Shown piece by piece: positions 21,385-31,590 of a stretch of 64,000 nt of DNA (positions within the stretch are counted from its first letter, which is position 1; each line of letters starts with the position of its first letter). Source of the DNA: Dactylorhiza incarnata (taxonomy: Eukaryota; Streptophyta; Magnoliopsida; Asparagales; Orchidaceae). The DNA is taken from the NCBI GenBank assembly GCA_033032865.1, contig JAWHQI010000263.1, positions 3,373,501 to 3,437,500 on the forward strand, given 5' to 3'. The notes beneath the pieces were generated by a model. The model searched no databases. It was not told the origin of the DNA and worked only from the letters and a program-made list of their open reading frames with translations. A program made the position numbers and the translations under genes.

Positions 21385-22201
21385 TTAGTTTGGGAGGGTT
21401 ATGCTCCGGACTTGTGACAGTGCATCTGTGTTTGGAACTTCCGGGGCAGCATTTCTACTCCAAAACTATATTTTGGGGAACACGGAGTTGGTGATGGACT
21501 CACCCAGAGGTAGCGTTTTCGTGCAAAATACCGTTTTGAGATTATAATGTTTGCACCGTTATACTCAAATATCATTCCTTAGAGTTGGCGATGGACACGC
21601 CTGTTGCATGTAGAGAATTTTGGAGAAACTGCTACCTATATCAGGGAATTGCATAAACCCAGCTATATAGAGCAAGGCCTAGGAGTAGGTAGGTTCACCC
21701 TCTAATTATCCTTAGCAAGGTTTTGAAAAGATTAAGCACTTCTCTACAAACCCTAAAAACTATTGTCCTTTACATCCATGAAATTATTATATGGTGAGTA
21801 TTATTATAAAAAATTAAAATTAAAATCACACTTCACTACAACCCTAAAAACTATTGCAACTTACACAATATTATTCTAGGATGAGTTGTACAAAAAAATT
21901 AAGAAAAAAAGGACCCCATCAACAACTTGCTCTCCTATTTCTCATGCATTTTTGTCCCCCATCATCTAATAATGACTACTTAAGGCTTTCATGTTGAAAA
22001 TCTGTGGTTAAACAATAAATTCCTCAAAAATCAAAAGGATACTATCAGCTAAATAGGTATCTGAATATGTCATAGACACCGGGCCGTGATCATCATCATT
22101 TATAAGAAGGGCGTGGAGCTTACACCATTTGAATGGAACTGAGTAAACAACCTTGCAAATCTTAGGTGAAAAAAAACACAAGATAATCTATTATATATAT
22201 A

Positions 22202-22468
22202 GGGTTATTTACCGGGACCTCCCCTTGAAGTTTGCGTAATTACAGCTTGCACCCCAACTTTTGAAATTACAAAAACCTCCCCTCAATGTTTACATTTCAT
22301 AACATCCATGCACAAAAATACTCCCTTGGAATAAATCTTCAGAGGGTCTTTTTGTGCATAGATGTTATGAAATGTAAACATTGAGGGTAGGTAATTGTAA
22401 TTTCAAAAATTAGAGGAGTGCAAGCTATAATTACGCAAACTTTGAGGGAAGGTCCTGGTTAATAACCC
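22202..22468. mobile_element. Foldback MITE in the UPF0301 intron
   Basis: About 267 bp forming a near-complete hairpin. The left arm starts GGGTTATTTACCGGGACCTC and the right arm is its complement (GGTCCTGGTTAATAACCC). The arms stay complementary over more than 100 bases each (for example TTACATTTCATAACATC against GATGTTATGAAATGTAA). It sits between two (TA)n runs, so the target duplication is ambiguous and the superfamily is not fixed. The very long arms fit a Mutator-like or foldback MITE. Confidence 0.85.
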
Positions 22469-22989
22469 TATATATATAAAGTAAACTTTGGTGCAATGGA
22501 TAGTGCCATCAGACTAATCTTAGTCATTGAATTTAATTTCGAATTAAATATTTTTGTCAAATCAAAGAGATGATTTATTTATTTACAAATTATCTATGAT
22601 AATTACTTAATTTGATTACTTTAATGCAAGCAGTTTTGAACGGGATTCTCCTTGCCTCGACAGCAACAGTACCCAACACTCGTCGTCTATTTGTATTAAG
22701 CGAAACAAAATTTTCTATAGGAGGGGAGCAACGAATTGCGAGGGTACTATTATTGCTGGGGGACTAGAGAACCCCGTGCCAAACTGTTTGTTGTACTTAA
22801 ATAGTAGGAAGTTTTTGACATTCATCTTCAAATCCCGCATCCTTCCATTTTTTTTGAAAATTCTAGGTAGAATAGGACAAATTTCAACAGGGAATTGAGA
22901 CTCTACTAGTGATTGTCTAGCTTCTAAAAGAATCAACACAATACAGTTGATACAAAAGAATTATTCCAGTAGGATTTATGTAGAGTTAC

Positions 22990-23141
22990 CTGCTCCTGGG
23001 CAACTAAACTTGCTCTAAAGTCTCTCCAATCTGACAATTTGCTCTTTGGTCTAATACCGGGGTCGCCAGATTTTGATCCACCGTGGTCAGGATCGGATTT
23101 TTCAGGGCCATCTCTCCCGGGAATATATGGATCATCGTTCC
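22990..23141 (-). CDS. UPF0301/DUF179 gene, penultimate exon
   Basis: A 152-bp exon between an acceptor (CCAATTTGCAG) and a donor (GAGCAG, then GTAACT at 22989). It encodes about 50 residues, including NDDPYIPGRDGPEKSDPDHG and, at the end, LSDWRDFRASLVAQEQ. The DWRxFRAxLVAxEQ motif is the conserved lead-in to the UPF0301 domain in plant proteins, so this exon and the one at 21028-20348 belong to one gene. The exon begins in phase 2, so at least one more upstream exon (transit peptide and start) is expected at higher coordinates. I could not find it before the transposon block beginning at 24.3 kb. Confidence 0.85.
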
Positions 23142-24299
23142 CTGCAAATTGGAATAACCGTGAGCCAGTATGCAAAAATTAAAGACAAAATGGAGGATTC
23201 AGGTTACTATAATAATCAAATAATCTTCAAAGATAAAGAAAAATGAAAAAGAAGTGCAGAAATAGGTGCCTTGTGCATAGTTCCGCAAATCAAATAGTAT
23301 GGTAAAATGATTGAAATATCAATAGTTAAATAGAAGCATCATTGTTGCACATGAACTGATAATGTGGAGTGTCCTGAAGATGTAAATTGCTCTTCGAAAA
23401 TCAAAAGACTTGGCAAACCAATGCATCCCAACTTTCTCTACATTCCTCAGCAAATTATTGTTGCAAATGAGCGAAAAAGCTAAGTAAAAAACAGATAAGG
23501 CCTAGGTTTGCTGCAACCCATGCAGTCATTAGCTGTATTGGTAAATATTTGCCACGGGCGATTTACGAGCGCGTATATGGCAAAAGATTCCATGATGGAA
23601 GGTGTAGAAATGTCACATTTATCTCTTAATTTGGCATCGACTCTTTTGTTATTTATTTATTCGGATAATCTCCCTTTATTTTATTTCTATTTTTAAGCAT
23701 TGCAATATGTTAATGCATTTCATTTCTATTTTAAGCATTGTAATATTTTATGTATATTTGGGGTGTCTTATGAACCGGGCATGCATGAATAAGAATTCTC
23801 CCTCCCTCCCTCCATCGTTCGTATGATGCATGCCGTCATGCCCTCCCCCAACCGGTGGCAGGACCAGCCCTCATGCATCCCCATCTGACGGTTGTGCAAC
23901 AACCACTATTCGCAGAGCAGTAGCAACACGGTGTCACGGCCTAGGTGCCCAAAACCCACACTTCAGGAGCGTAGCCGCATTTCACATGACACGCTCGTGT
24001 GTCCTTTTCACCTTCCATCATCAAATGCCCCACTCAGAACGCCGCGGAGAGGCTTCAACATTGACCCCACCATAGGTTGTCCCTGAGGATCCCGGGGGGA
24101 ACACAGCCTTCAATCGTCTCCTTCCTCCATTGCATTCTATCCTGCAACCAGATCCTATGCACGGACCCATGAAAACTTTGTATCAGAGCCAACCAAGCAC
24201 CAAGCCCCCACCAAGCATGGTTGCAGCGACTTTCGTCGCGATGGGGTCGAAAGTACTTACCATGGAGGCTACCACCCCCACTCTGTGAAGAACAATACC

Positions 24300-24700
24300 C
24301 TCCCATGCTAGGGCAAGAGCGAACAACTGAGTTGGCTTACCTGGTGTGAGCAGTTCGTTGCCAATCAAAGGAAGTCAGCCATGGAACTGATTTCCCTTGT
24401 CGACTATCACTTGATAGGACCGGCCCAGGTGTGGTTCTTGAGCTTGGATATGTAAAATTCCCACGTGACCTGGGATAACTTTAAGCAGTTCTGTCACATG
24501 TGCTTTGTGCCCCCGATGCAGGGAAATCTCTTAGGGGACCAAATTTCCTTGAAACAAGCGGGGGTGATTGACAACTACCTAGAGAAGTTTTAGACTCTCC
24601 TCTCGCATGTGTCTCACATCCAACCTAGGCAGCATGTCTCCATCTTTAATGTGGGGATCCAAAAGCGCCTTCGCTTGGACGTCGAGTTTGAAGGTCCTCC
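24300..24700 (+). pseudogene. Ty3/gypsy gag relic
   Basis: One frame reads WCEQFVANQRKSAMELI, GPAQVWFLSL, stop, TWDNFKQFCHMCFVPPMQGN, LGDQISLKQAGVIDNYLEKF, stop, TLLSHVS. This is the plant gypsy Gag domain (YHxxGxAxxW ... FGPPxxxNxLGxLxxLxQxGxVxxYxxxF) with two in-frame stops. No other part of the element is seen; a GC-rich stretch at 23790-24290 upstream may be its LTR or leader. The same type of Gag occurs in the element at 47897-50289. Confidence 0.75.
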
Positions 24701-24867
24701 TAAACCTCACAACCACACTCACCCCCATCTCTGATTGTATCATATCTGACACCATGTACCCGAAGCCTAGAACCGAAAATAAAAAATTGTTGGTTTAGTG
24801 TCAATTTAGTGTTGGTTCGATTATTGGTACTATTTGTGTCCTAATTAGAGTTGTCACTTAACATCGA

Positions 24868-24985
24868 AAACCGTAAACCGGACCGAACCGCATAGAACCG
24901 GACCGAACCGCATAGAACAGGACCGAACCGCATAAAACCGGTCCGAACCGCATAGAACCGGACCGAACCGCATAGAACTGTCCAC
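24868..24985. repeat. 20-bp subterminal repeats of the hAT element
   Basis: About five tandem copies of GGACCGAACCGCATAGAACC with few changes. Diverged copies recur near the other end at 26120-26200 and in inverted orientation (CGGTTCGGTTCACGG) near 26340. Confidence 0.9.
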
Positions 24986-25666
24986 TTTGAATTTTAGAAC
25001 CGTAAACAACAATGGTCCGGGTGTAGTTCCATCATTTTATTATCCGTACCAGAACCGGAACCGAAACCGCAACATAAATGTCTCGAGTGATTTCAAAAAT
25101 TTTAGACCGGATCCGAACTGGACCAAAGCAGAACCGAACAGCAATCCGTTTATTATTATTATTCTTTATAATGTACATTTATAATTAATATTATTATTTT
25201 TATAATATTAATAATATATATTTATTATTTATACGACTATACCTATATCAGCCGTCCGATTGCAGCACCGTCTGATTGCAACGGGATTCAAATACTCATA
25301 CACACGCCGCGCGACAATAGGTCATTTCTCGCTCCCGGCTCCTCTGCGCCAAAGGCATCCTTCTCGCTCTACTTGCTCGATCGTTGAAGGTTTTCTTCAT
25401 CCCATTCCGGCAGTGTTCTGACCTTTCTGCTAGAGCTTTGGATCTACGTATGAAATCGACGACTTTCTCGACTAGCTTCTCCTAGACAATCTCCTGATAA
25501 TGTTCATTCTCTCCCTCTCTGGTTTCTTAATAAAAACTTCATTTTTGAGTTTAACGCATGCAAGTTATTCTATCTCTTGGGTCAACTCAGTCCAACCATG
25601 ATGTGAATGTTATTAGCCAATCTTCGCAAGCCATTACCAATTGTTCTAATAGTAAAAAGAAAAAAT

Positions 25667-25998
25667 GATCAGAAATATGGGTGAAGGCTTTCAGTGAAGA
25701 TTTATTAAATGGAAAGGCAACTTGTTGTCATTGTCGGAAAGTTTTCGTTCACATGCCAAGTAATGAAACTTCTACGCTTAGAAAACATTTGCATTCCTCC
25801 TGTTTGCATTATAAAAGAAAACAGATGGCGCAAACACAATTATTAGGTAGCCATGAGTCTTCAAGTGATTTGAGCATTATGAAATTTAATCAAGATCAAA
25901 GTCGAGATGACGTCACTAGATGCATAGTAATGCGTCAAATCAGATATTATTGCATGCGTATTTGTATTAGTTTAATCATATTTAGACTTAAGAAACCA
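25667..25998 (+). pseudogene. hAT transposase N-terminus with BED zinc finger
   Basis: The frame reads SEIWVKAFSEDLLNGKATCC, then HCRKVFVHMPSNETSTLRKH and LHSSC. This is a BED finger (C-x2-C ... H-x5-C) with the TSTLRKHL core typical of plant hAT (Ac and RICESLEEPER group) proteins. It is followed by IMKFNQDQSRDDVTRCIVM, matching the conserved FDQxxSRxxxAxMI stretch after the finger. Coding similarity stops soon afterwards. A TGA lies just upstream of SEIW, so no intact start is seen. Confidence 0.8.
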
Positions 25999-26405
25999 TG
26001 AATTTATTGCTCCAACCATTTAAATTCCAATTTCCATTTCAAATATGCATTTTAAAGAGATAATAATATTTCCCAATGCGTCTAATGACTCAAATTATAG
26101 AGTTATAAAATGATTTAAACTATGACACATAGAACTGATTGGAACCGGACCAAACCACATAGAACCGAACCGAACCGCATAGAACCGGACCGAACCGTTA
26201 GTGACCGGTTTGCTTTGGTTCTTGTTGAACCAGAACCATTGACACGAGGGTTTCAAAAATTATGCTGGAACCGGAACCAAAACTAGAACTGGTCAAACTA
26301 ACTAATGTTTTGGTTCTAATTTGAAGAACCGTTACCTTAGCGGTTCGGTTCACGGTCTTAGTAGAACCGGAACCGAACCGGAACCGTGACAATAATAGTC
26401 CTAAT

Positions 26406-28389
26406 ACACACGACTCCTTTTACACTAGTCTGAATGATAAGACAATTATAAACTTCTTACACTCAAATTGCTCATTTTACACCAAAGTTGCTAATACAAA
26501 ACAACACCAAATACTGATTGGGGAAGAATATGAATAAAAAACTAATAAAATGAACTAAAGTAAATACAAATGAAATTCTTGCACAAACACACAAAACACT
26601 CTGAGGCACAACCATCCTTAATAACTCAATTTCCAGGTTGAGTTTAGGGCACCTGACCCCTAGAACCGAGAAACGAACCAAAGGGGTCAATTCTATTTTT
26701 TTGGAACTAGGCCCGAAATGGAAACCACCAAAACTGACCCGAACCGAATTGCCTAGTCCGGGCCATTTACGGAGTGGTTCTTTAGTTATGATTGGGCAGA
26801 CCTTCTCATCGATGCTCAATGACTTCACCATAAGTTTGACGCATCTCCACCTCAATCCCACAACAACATAGTAGTAGGATGTCGGTTTGTAGAACTAAAT
26901 AGCATACCAAGAACTGATTCCTAAGCAATATGAAAATTGAAGGCACAAGAACATAATTAAAAACTCTAGTGATGCAATTAAAGAATTTGTGTACGTACCA
27001 TGAGGATGAAGACCACATATCTGCGTCTTCTTTCAAAGAACTATTATCATAGTATGATGAATGATGATGATGATTTCAATGAAGAAATCAAAATCCACTA
27101 TATCGACAAAAAAGAAGATAATTTGCCAGTTTTCAATGAGTTTGATGACGAGTAAGAATGATGTTAATGATCTTAGGAAGATTACATAATAGATTTGGAA
27201 TGGAGAGCCCGAGTCAATAACAATTGACTGTGTTAAAGACAGTTGTAGAGAAAAATTACTCTGATGATTAGTACAAAATTATTTATGATGACTCATCATA
27301 TAAGTTGTTATGTGATATAGATGATGCAATCGATCAGCATAAGGATGGCGACGACTACGTTGGTGAAGCAGAATTCAGAGTTTATCTAACAGTTTCTAAT
27401 GAACATGATTTTTTTGGTACTTAAGGAATTGAAAAGGGAGATGAAAAATTAGAACATTATGTGAATATGAGCACACTAATTATCGAACTCTAGTGATCAA
27501 TGATATTTACAATGGTGATAAACAAGAGATGATAACTACCCCAAGAGATTTATATATATCTGACCGTGAGTACCATGCTCAACAAAGGGTTGACTTTGAT
27601 GGTGACAAAATTTAGAGCATCCTTGTTCAGTTATTAAGTGAAAAAACGTTGTGCCTACGACACCTGACTTTGTCGTTATATTGACACAAGGATAGCAAAG
27701 TTGAAACAAACTCAAGGGCAATGTTCTTCAACTAATGGAAAACGACGGAACCATCTAAAATGGCTGATACATAGAAGAACTTAAGAGCGATTCTTCAACC
27801 CTAGTAGGATGATGTGGTCGATTCTACCCTTACAATTTCTGGAGCAACTTGATCAAAAAGTCGAACTAATTATGTGGAACTTATGTAAATTTTTTAAAAG
27901 TTTATTAAGATTACTTATAATTTTAGTTCAAGTGCGAACTTCTTAGCATTTTATACTCTTGCCCAAACTATATAAGGCTAAGGGTTATACGTTGGGAAAA
28001 AAATTTCATTTGAGAATTTTAGAAGTGGATTCTTCCTACTTCCTATTTGTGGATGCCAAAACTTGTACAAGGCCCACGAAAATTGTTTGTAAATTTCCTT
28101 TGTTATTTCTTTATTAACAATAATGTCAAATACTCAAATGTTAATAGCACTTTTTGCATCTTCACCTAATAGGACTGCCTGACATGCTAGTTCTCATTAC
28201 CTACTATATTAATATTCAAAATAATTACTGTGTGTAATATTTCTATTAGCTATGAACTATTTTGCAATTTGTATCGCCTATTTATTCGTTAGTTGTGCCG
28301 TAATCAAAGCATCAAAGAAGGGAGGAGAGGAATGGTGATGGCACTCGGTGCTATGGAGAACATCGAGCAAGTATGATTTTAACTTTTTA
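26406..28389. other. No gene identified; AT-rich with decayed repeat traces
   Basis: 26640-26770 carries GGTTCGGGTCAGTTTTGG-like sequence in minus sense, similar to hAT subterminal motifs. 27050-27150 has an acidic open frame (DDDDFNEEIKIHYI ... VFNEFDDE) that may be a retroelement scrap. No UPF0301 first exon was recognised. Confidence 0.3.
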
Positions 28390-28400
28390 TGGTATCAGAG
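28390..28400 (+). other. Isolated PBS-like sequence
   Basis: TGGTATCAGAG, complementary to initiator tRNA-Met, as in the LTR elements elsewhere in the window. No LTR end (CA) sits just before it and no gag follows, so it is at best a trace. A poly-C run follows at about 28432-28444. Confidence 0.3.
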
Positions 28401-29787
28401 TCTTTGTTGTTCTTCTGTTGCAGCCACGAAGTCCCCCCCCCCCTCTCCCCCTTACAACCTTCTTAGATGATCCCTAGACCGAATGAAGATGTTGTCTTTA
28501 CCTATCTAACTAAAGTCAACATTGTATTTGTCGCATGTTGTAAAGTCGGGTGAAGTCGAAAATTGCAAGATTTCATATATGTCATACACGATGCATACAA
28601 TCATTTCGTCATTGTTATATTTTAAAGTGTAATCTATGATGCAATTTTGCCTTCATTGCAGGTGTTGTAGACATAGTTGTTATGTTGTCATCTACGTACA
28701 ATAAACTCCAACCCTTAATTTTTGTCATTGTTGTTGTCATTGTTGATGTAGAGAATGTGTAATTCATTTACCGCTTCATCTGTTGCCATCATTGTCATGA
28801 TTCATGATCATCTCTTCTTGTAGACTAAACAAATAGGAACCAAAACAATTTCAAATGATGGTTGTGATCATGAATTTAGAAAGAGACATTGCTCAAACAG
28901 AGAAAGAGGTTTTTCTATCACCACATTTGGGCTTTCTACTTCAATGGCTATTTAGTTTTAATTGGTGAAACATATGTCCTTACATATCCTTAATCACAAA
29001 TTGGATGAGGACTTCCTTTAGTGGTGACAATCAGTCTTCCTTGTCATTAGTTGACGATGCAAAATGGGTTACATCATGGTTTAGCAAGGAACCTAATATT
29101 TATGATCATGCTTATTCTCCTTGAGAGTTAATGATCTCAATATTGAAGCAGGATGAATTTATAGGTAGCACACGTGTGATGATCTAACCCTAAATACAGC
29201 GCAAGCGAGCATGTGACGAATGCAATGAGCCTATGACGAACCCTAAAATGAAGATGTGGATGAATGCACGCACGCAACCCGATTGACTTATGAAGGCTAA
29301 CCCCAAACTCTAATGCGATGTTCATGAGTTACCATGCAAATAATTCCGATGTGCAAGTAATTAAACAACAACATTTAAATGTATGCATTTAATCGCAATT
29401 AACCACATATGTTCAAATTAAGTAAGAGATGATTGCAACTTAATTGAGAGTACTAAAATTAGGTGTTGATCGAAAAGGGAACACACAATGTTGAGATTAA
29501 AAGAGCTCAATTAATTAAAAGCAAACCTTCACTAATAATAAATACATTCATATAATGTGAGAGCTGAAACAAGCAATAGAAACTCACCAATATATCGGCA
29601 TCGGTCGCGAAGTAAGGAAAACGGTTGTATGGTGGCTGCTCGGAGCGAATAATGGTTGTATGAGGGCTAGAATCCGAGTGGGAATGGCTGTGGGGGAGGT
29701 CGGCTAAAGGGGGAAGGCTATGTGGTGTTTATGGGACCAGGGGTGGACTGGAAAAGAGCTGGCCACTCAAAACACCACCCTCCCTGT
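28401..29787. other. No gene seen
   Basis: AT-rich to 29600, then a GC-richer 180-base stretch leading into the truncated LTR. Short ORFs only. Confidence 0.35.
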
Positions 29788-30632
29788 CCCTGGTTTCCTC
29801 CCTGCAAACCGCTGCCCTCCCTGCGGCCTCAGCACAGCCACCTCCTCCTAACCAGCCACCGCCCAACCACAGACCAGCCCACCCCCTCCCTGCACAGCCG
29901 CCGCTCCACCTCCAGCCCTCTCCCAACAGCCACCACCCACCTCTCAGCCCAACCCTCCTATCTACAGGCCGCCAGTCCCCCATTTCCTCCCCCCAAACAG
30001 CCCACTTGGCTGTTTGCACCCTGAACCAGTCCAGATCTAGACATTCCAGCCAAATCCAGCCCCTTCCCCATTTTGCTGTCATCACCCCCCATTACGTGGA
30101 ACCACCTCCAAACCTCATTCCCCCACTAGATCTGCACAGATCTGGGAATTTCAGCCCGGATCCAGCCATCCTTCGCCCCGATCCAGCCCTCCCAATCCCC
30201 AACCACCCTTCCCCTTACCCGATCCAGTCCACCCACCACCGGAACCTCTCTTTTAGCCCTCCAACGTTCAGATTTACTTTATTTACAGCAGCCCTAATAT
30301 TTGTGTTGTGTTTTGTATTGGCTATTGGTTGTAAACATTGTTGTGGTATGGTTATTTGATGCTTGCTTGGGATTAAAGTTTATTGTGTTATTTGCTCCTT
30401 GAAAAATCTCTAACTGCGGGAAGGACCGATTTGCCGCGCGCTTTATCTTTGGCCCACCACGCGGAGGGAAACCAAAGCTTGTTCGCTTAATAAATTATTT
30501 TGTCTTGCTTTGAAATATTTGTGTGGGATTTAATTATTTATTATCTAATTTGGATCCACACTGTCAGACATTGCATTGCATGTAGAGTTAGGGCAAGGTT
30601 TCATCCTCTACCTATAGATTCGTCCTGTGTCA
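29788..30632 (+). repeat. 5' LTR of copy 1, missing its U3 end
   Basis: 845 bp matching 34021-34902 of the 3' LTR. The first 508 bp of the LTR, including the TATA box, are missing, so this copy has no promoter of its own. Rich in CCCTCCCTGC and CCAGCC proline-type repeats; ORFs here are low-complexity. Confidence 0.85.
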
Positions 30633-30634
30633 AT

Positions 30635-30645
30635 TGGTATCAGAG
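30635..30645 (+). other. PBS of copy 1, initiator tRNA-Met
   Basis: TGGTATCAGAG two bases after the LTR end (CTGTGTCA). Confidence 0.88.
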
Positions 30646-30699
30646 GTAGGTTGCGCGCACTTTTCGATACGCAGTCGTAGAGTCTATATGTTTTTCAAT

Positions 30700-31536
30700 A
30701 TGTCTAGGTGTCACAATTATTCTTCCCCTCACTTTGGAGGTCTCGAGTCCACTTGCACCAGCCCTCTTAGATCCCCTTCAGGGAGACCCTCACGATACTA
30801 CGATGATTATTTGCGAATGCAGTACACTACTTCCAAAGATCGTGTTGACCCACCGACACGACCTCACTATGCTAGAGACGATCAGTATGATGATTGTCGT
30901 TGTTCTTATCCATACACGCGAGCGCATCGTGTTGATCCTTCGACACGACTTGGTTACCTTAGGGATGATTATTATGAGGATCGTCGTTCTGAGAGAGATC
31001 TTGAGAGTCAGTTTCGTACTGCTGCCCCTTCCTTTGATGGCTCATCGAGTCCCGAGTCTTTCGGTTATTGGCTCGTGGATATGGAGTATTATCTTGACCA
31101 TTTTGAGGTATTCGATGAGCGTCGCGTCAAGTTTGCGAAACTTAGACTTTTAGATCAGACAAGGGCATATTGGTCTAGCGTTGAGAGGACCCGCAAGCGA
31201 AACCGTCTACATCGCATCACTAGTTGGGTGGACATGAAGCATACATTGTGTCAGAGGTATCTGCCTTCGTCGTATCGGAGTAGCTTGCTCGACCAAATAT
31301 TTTCCCTTCAGCAAGGATCCATGTATGTCGCTGAGTACAGGGACCGTTTTGATGAGTTAGTGGTGAGGAGTGATATCCGAGAGGACCCAACCATTACCAT
31401 TTCCCGATTTCGGTCTGGACTTCGGTCTGACATACGTACTGAAGTGGTTTATCATAGCTCGAAGTCCCTCGAGCAGACATATCAGCTCGCCCTACGTTAT
31501 GAGCAGTCTTTGAGATTCGCAAGAGCTGATCGATGA
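30700..31536 (+). CDS. gag: Gag of copy 1
   Basis: ATG at 30700 was chosen because the related copy has an ATG at the matching point. The product is about 278 residues. An Arg/Asp/Tyr-rich N-terminus (HYARDDQYDDCRC, RLGYLRDDYYEDRRSERDLE) precedes a retrotransposon Gag domain: FGYWLVDMEYYLDHFEVFDE, WVDMKHTLCQRYLPSSYRSS, LLDQIFSLQQGSMYVAEYRD, RFRSGLRSDIRTEVVYHS. No zinc knuckle follows. The frame stops at TGA 31534-31536 but stays open in the same phase afterwards into the next ORF; in copy 2 the matching codon is not a stop, so Gag and the next ORF may originally have been one protein. Confidence 0.85.
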   Translation: MSRCHNYSSPHFGGLESTCTSPLRSPSGRPSRYYDDYLRMQYTTSKDRVDPPTRPHYARDDQYDDCRCSYPYTRAHRVDPSTRLGYLRDDYYEDRRSERDLESQFRTAAPSFDGSSSPESFGYWLVDMEYYLDHFEVFDERRVKFAKLRLLDQTRAYWSSVERTRKRNRLHRITSWVDMKHTLCQRYLPSSYRSSLLDQIFSLQQGSMYVAEYRDRFDELVVRSDIREDPTITISRFRSGLRSDIRTEVVYHSSKSLEQTYQLALRYEQSLRFARADR

Positions 31537-31590
31537 GATTCACACCTTGGCCTTCGCAGTACGAGTCCCTCACATACAGAGGTCACCACG

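Larger units (their letters stand above)
24846..26397 (+). mobile_element. hAT element, internally deleted
   Basis: Flanked by the 8-bp direct repeat GTCCTAAT (24838-24845 and 26398-26405), the duplication size of hAT transposons. Ends are TAGAGTTGTCAC and, inverted, TATTATTGTCAC (9 of 12 match). Subterminal regions on both sides are packed with AACCG/CGGTT motifs, the expected transposase-binding type of repeat. Inside is a leader-like region (25250-25660) and the N-terminal part of a transposase; the RNase H-like catalytic core and dimerisation domain are missing, so the element cannot move alone. Confidence 0.9.

Noticed and set aside
29722..30359. Proline-rich ORF of 100-117 codons (and a similar one at 33865-34672)
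   Set aside because: Both lie in the LTRs of the same gypsy element and translate CCCTCCCTGC-type repeats.
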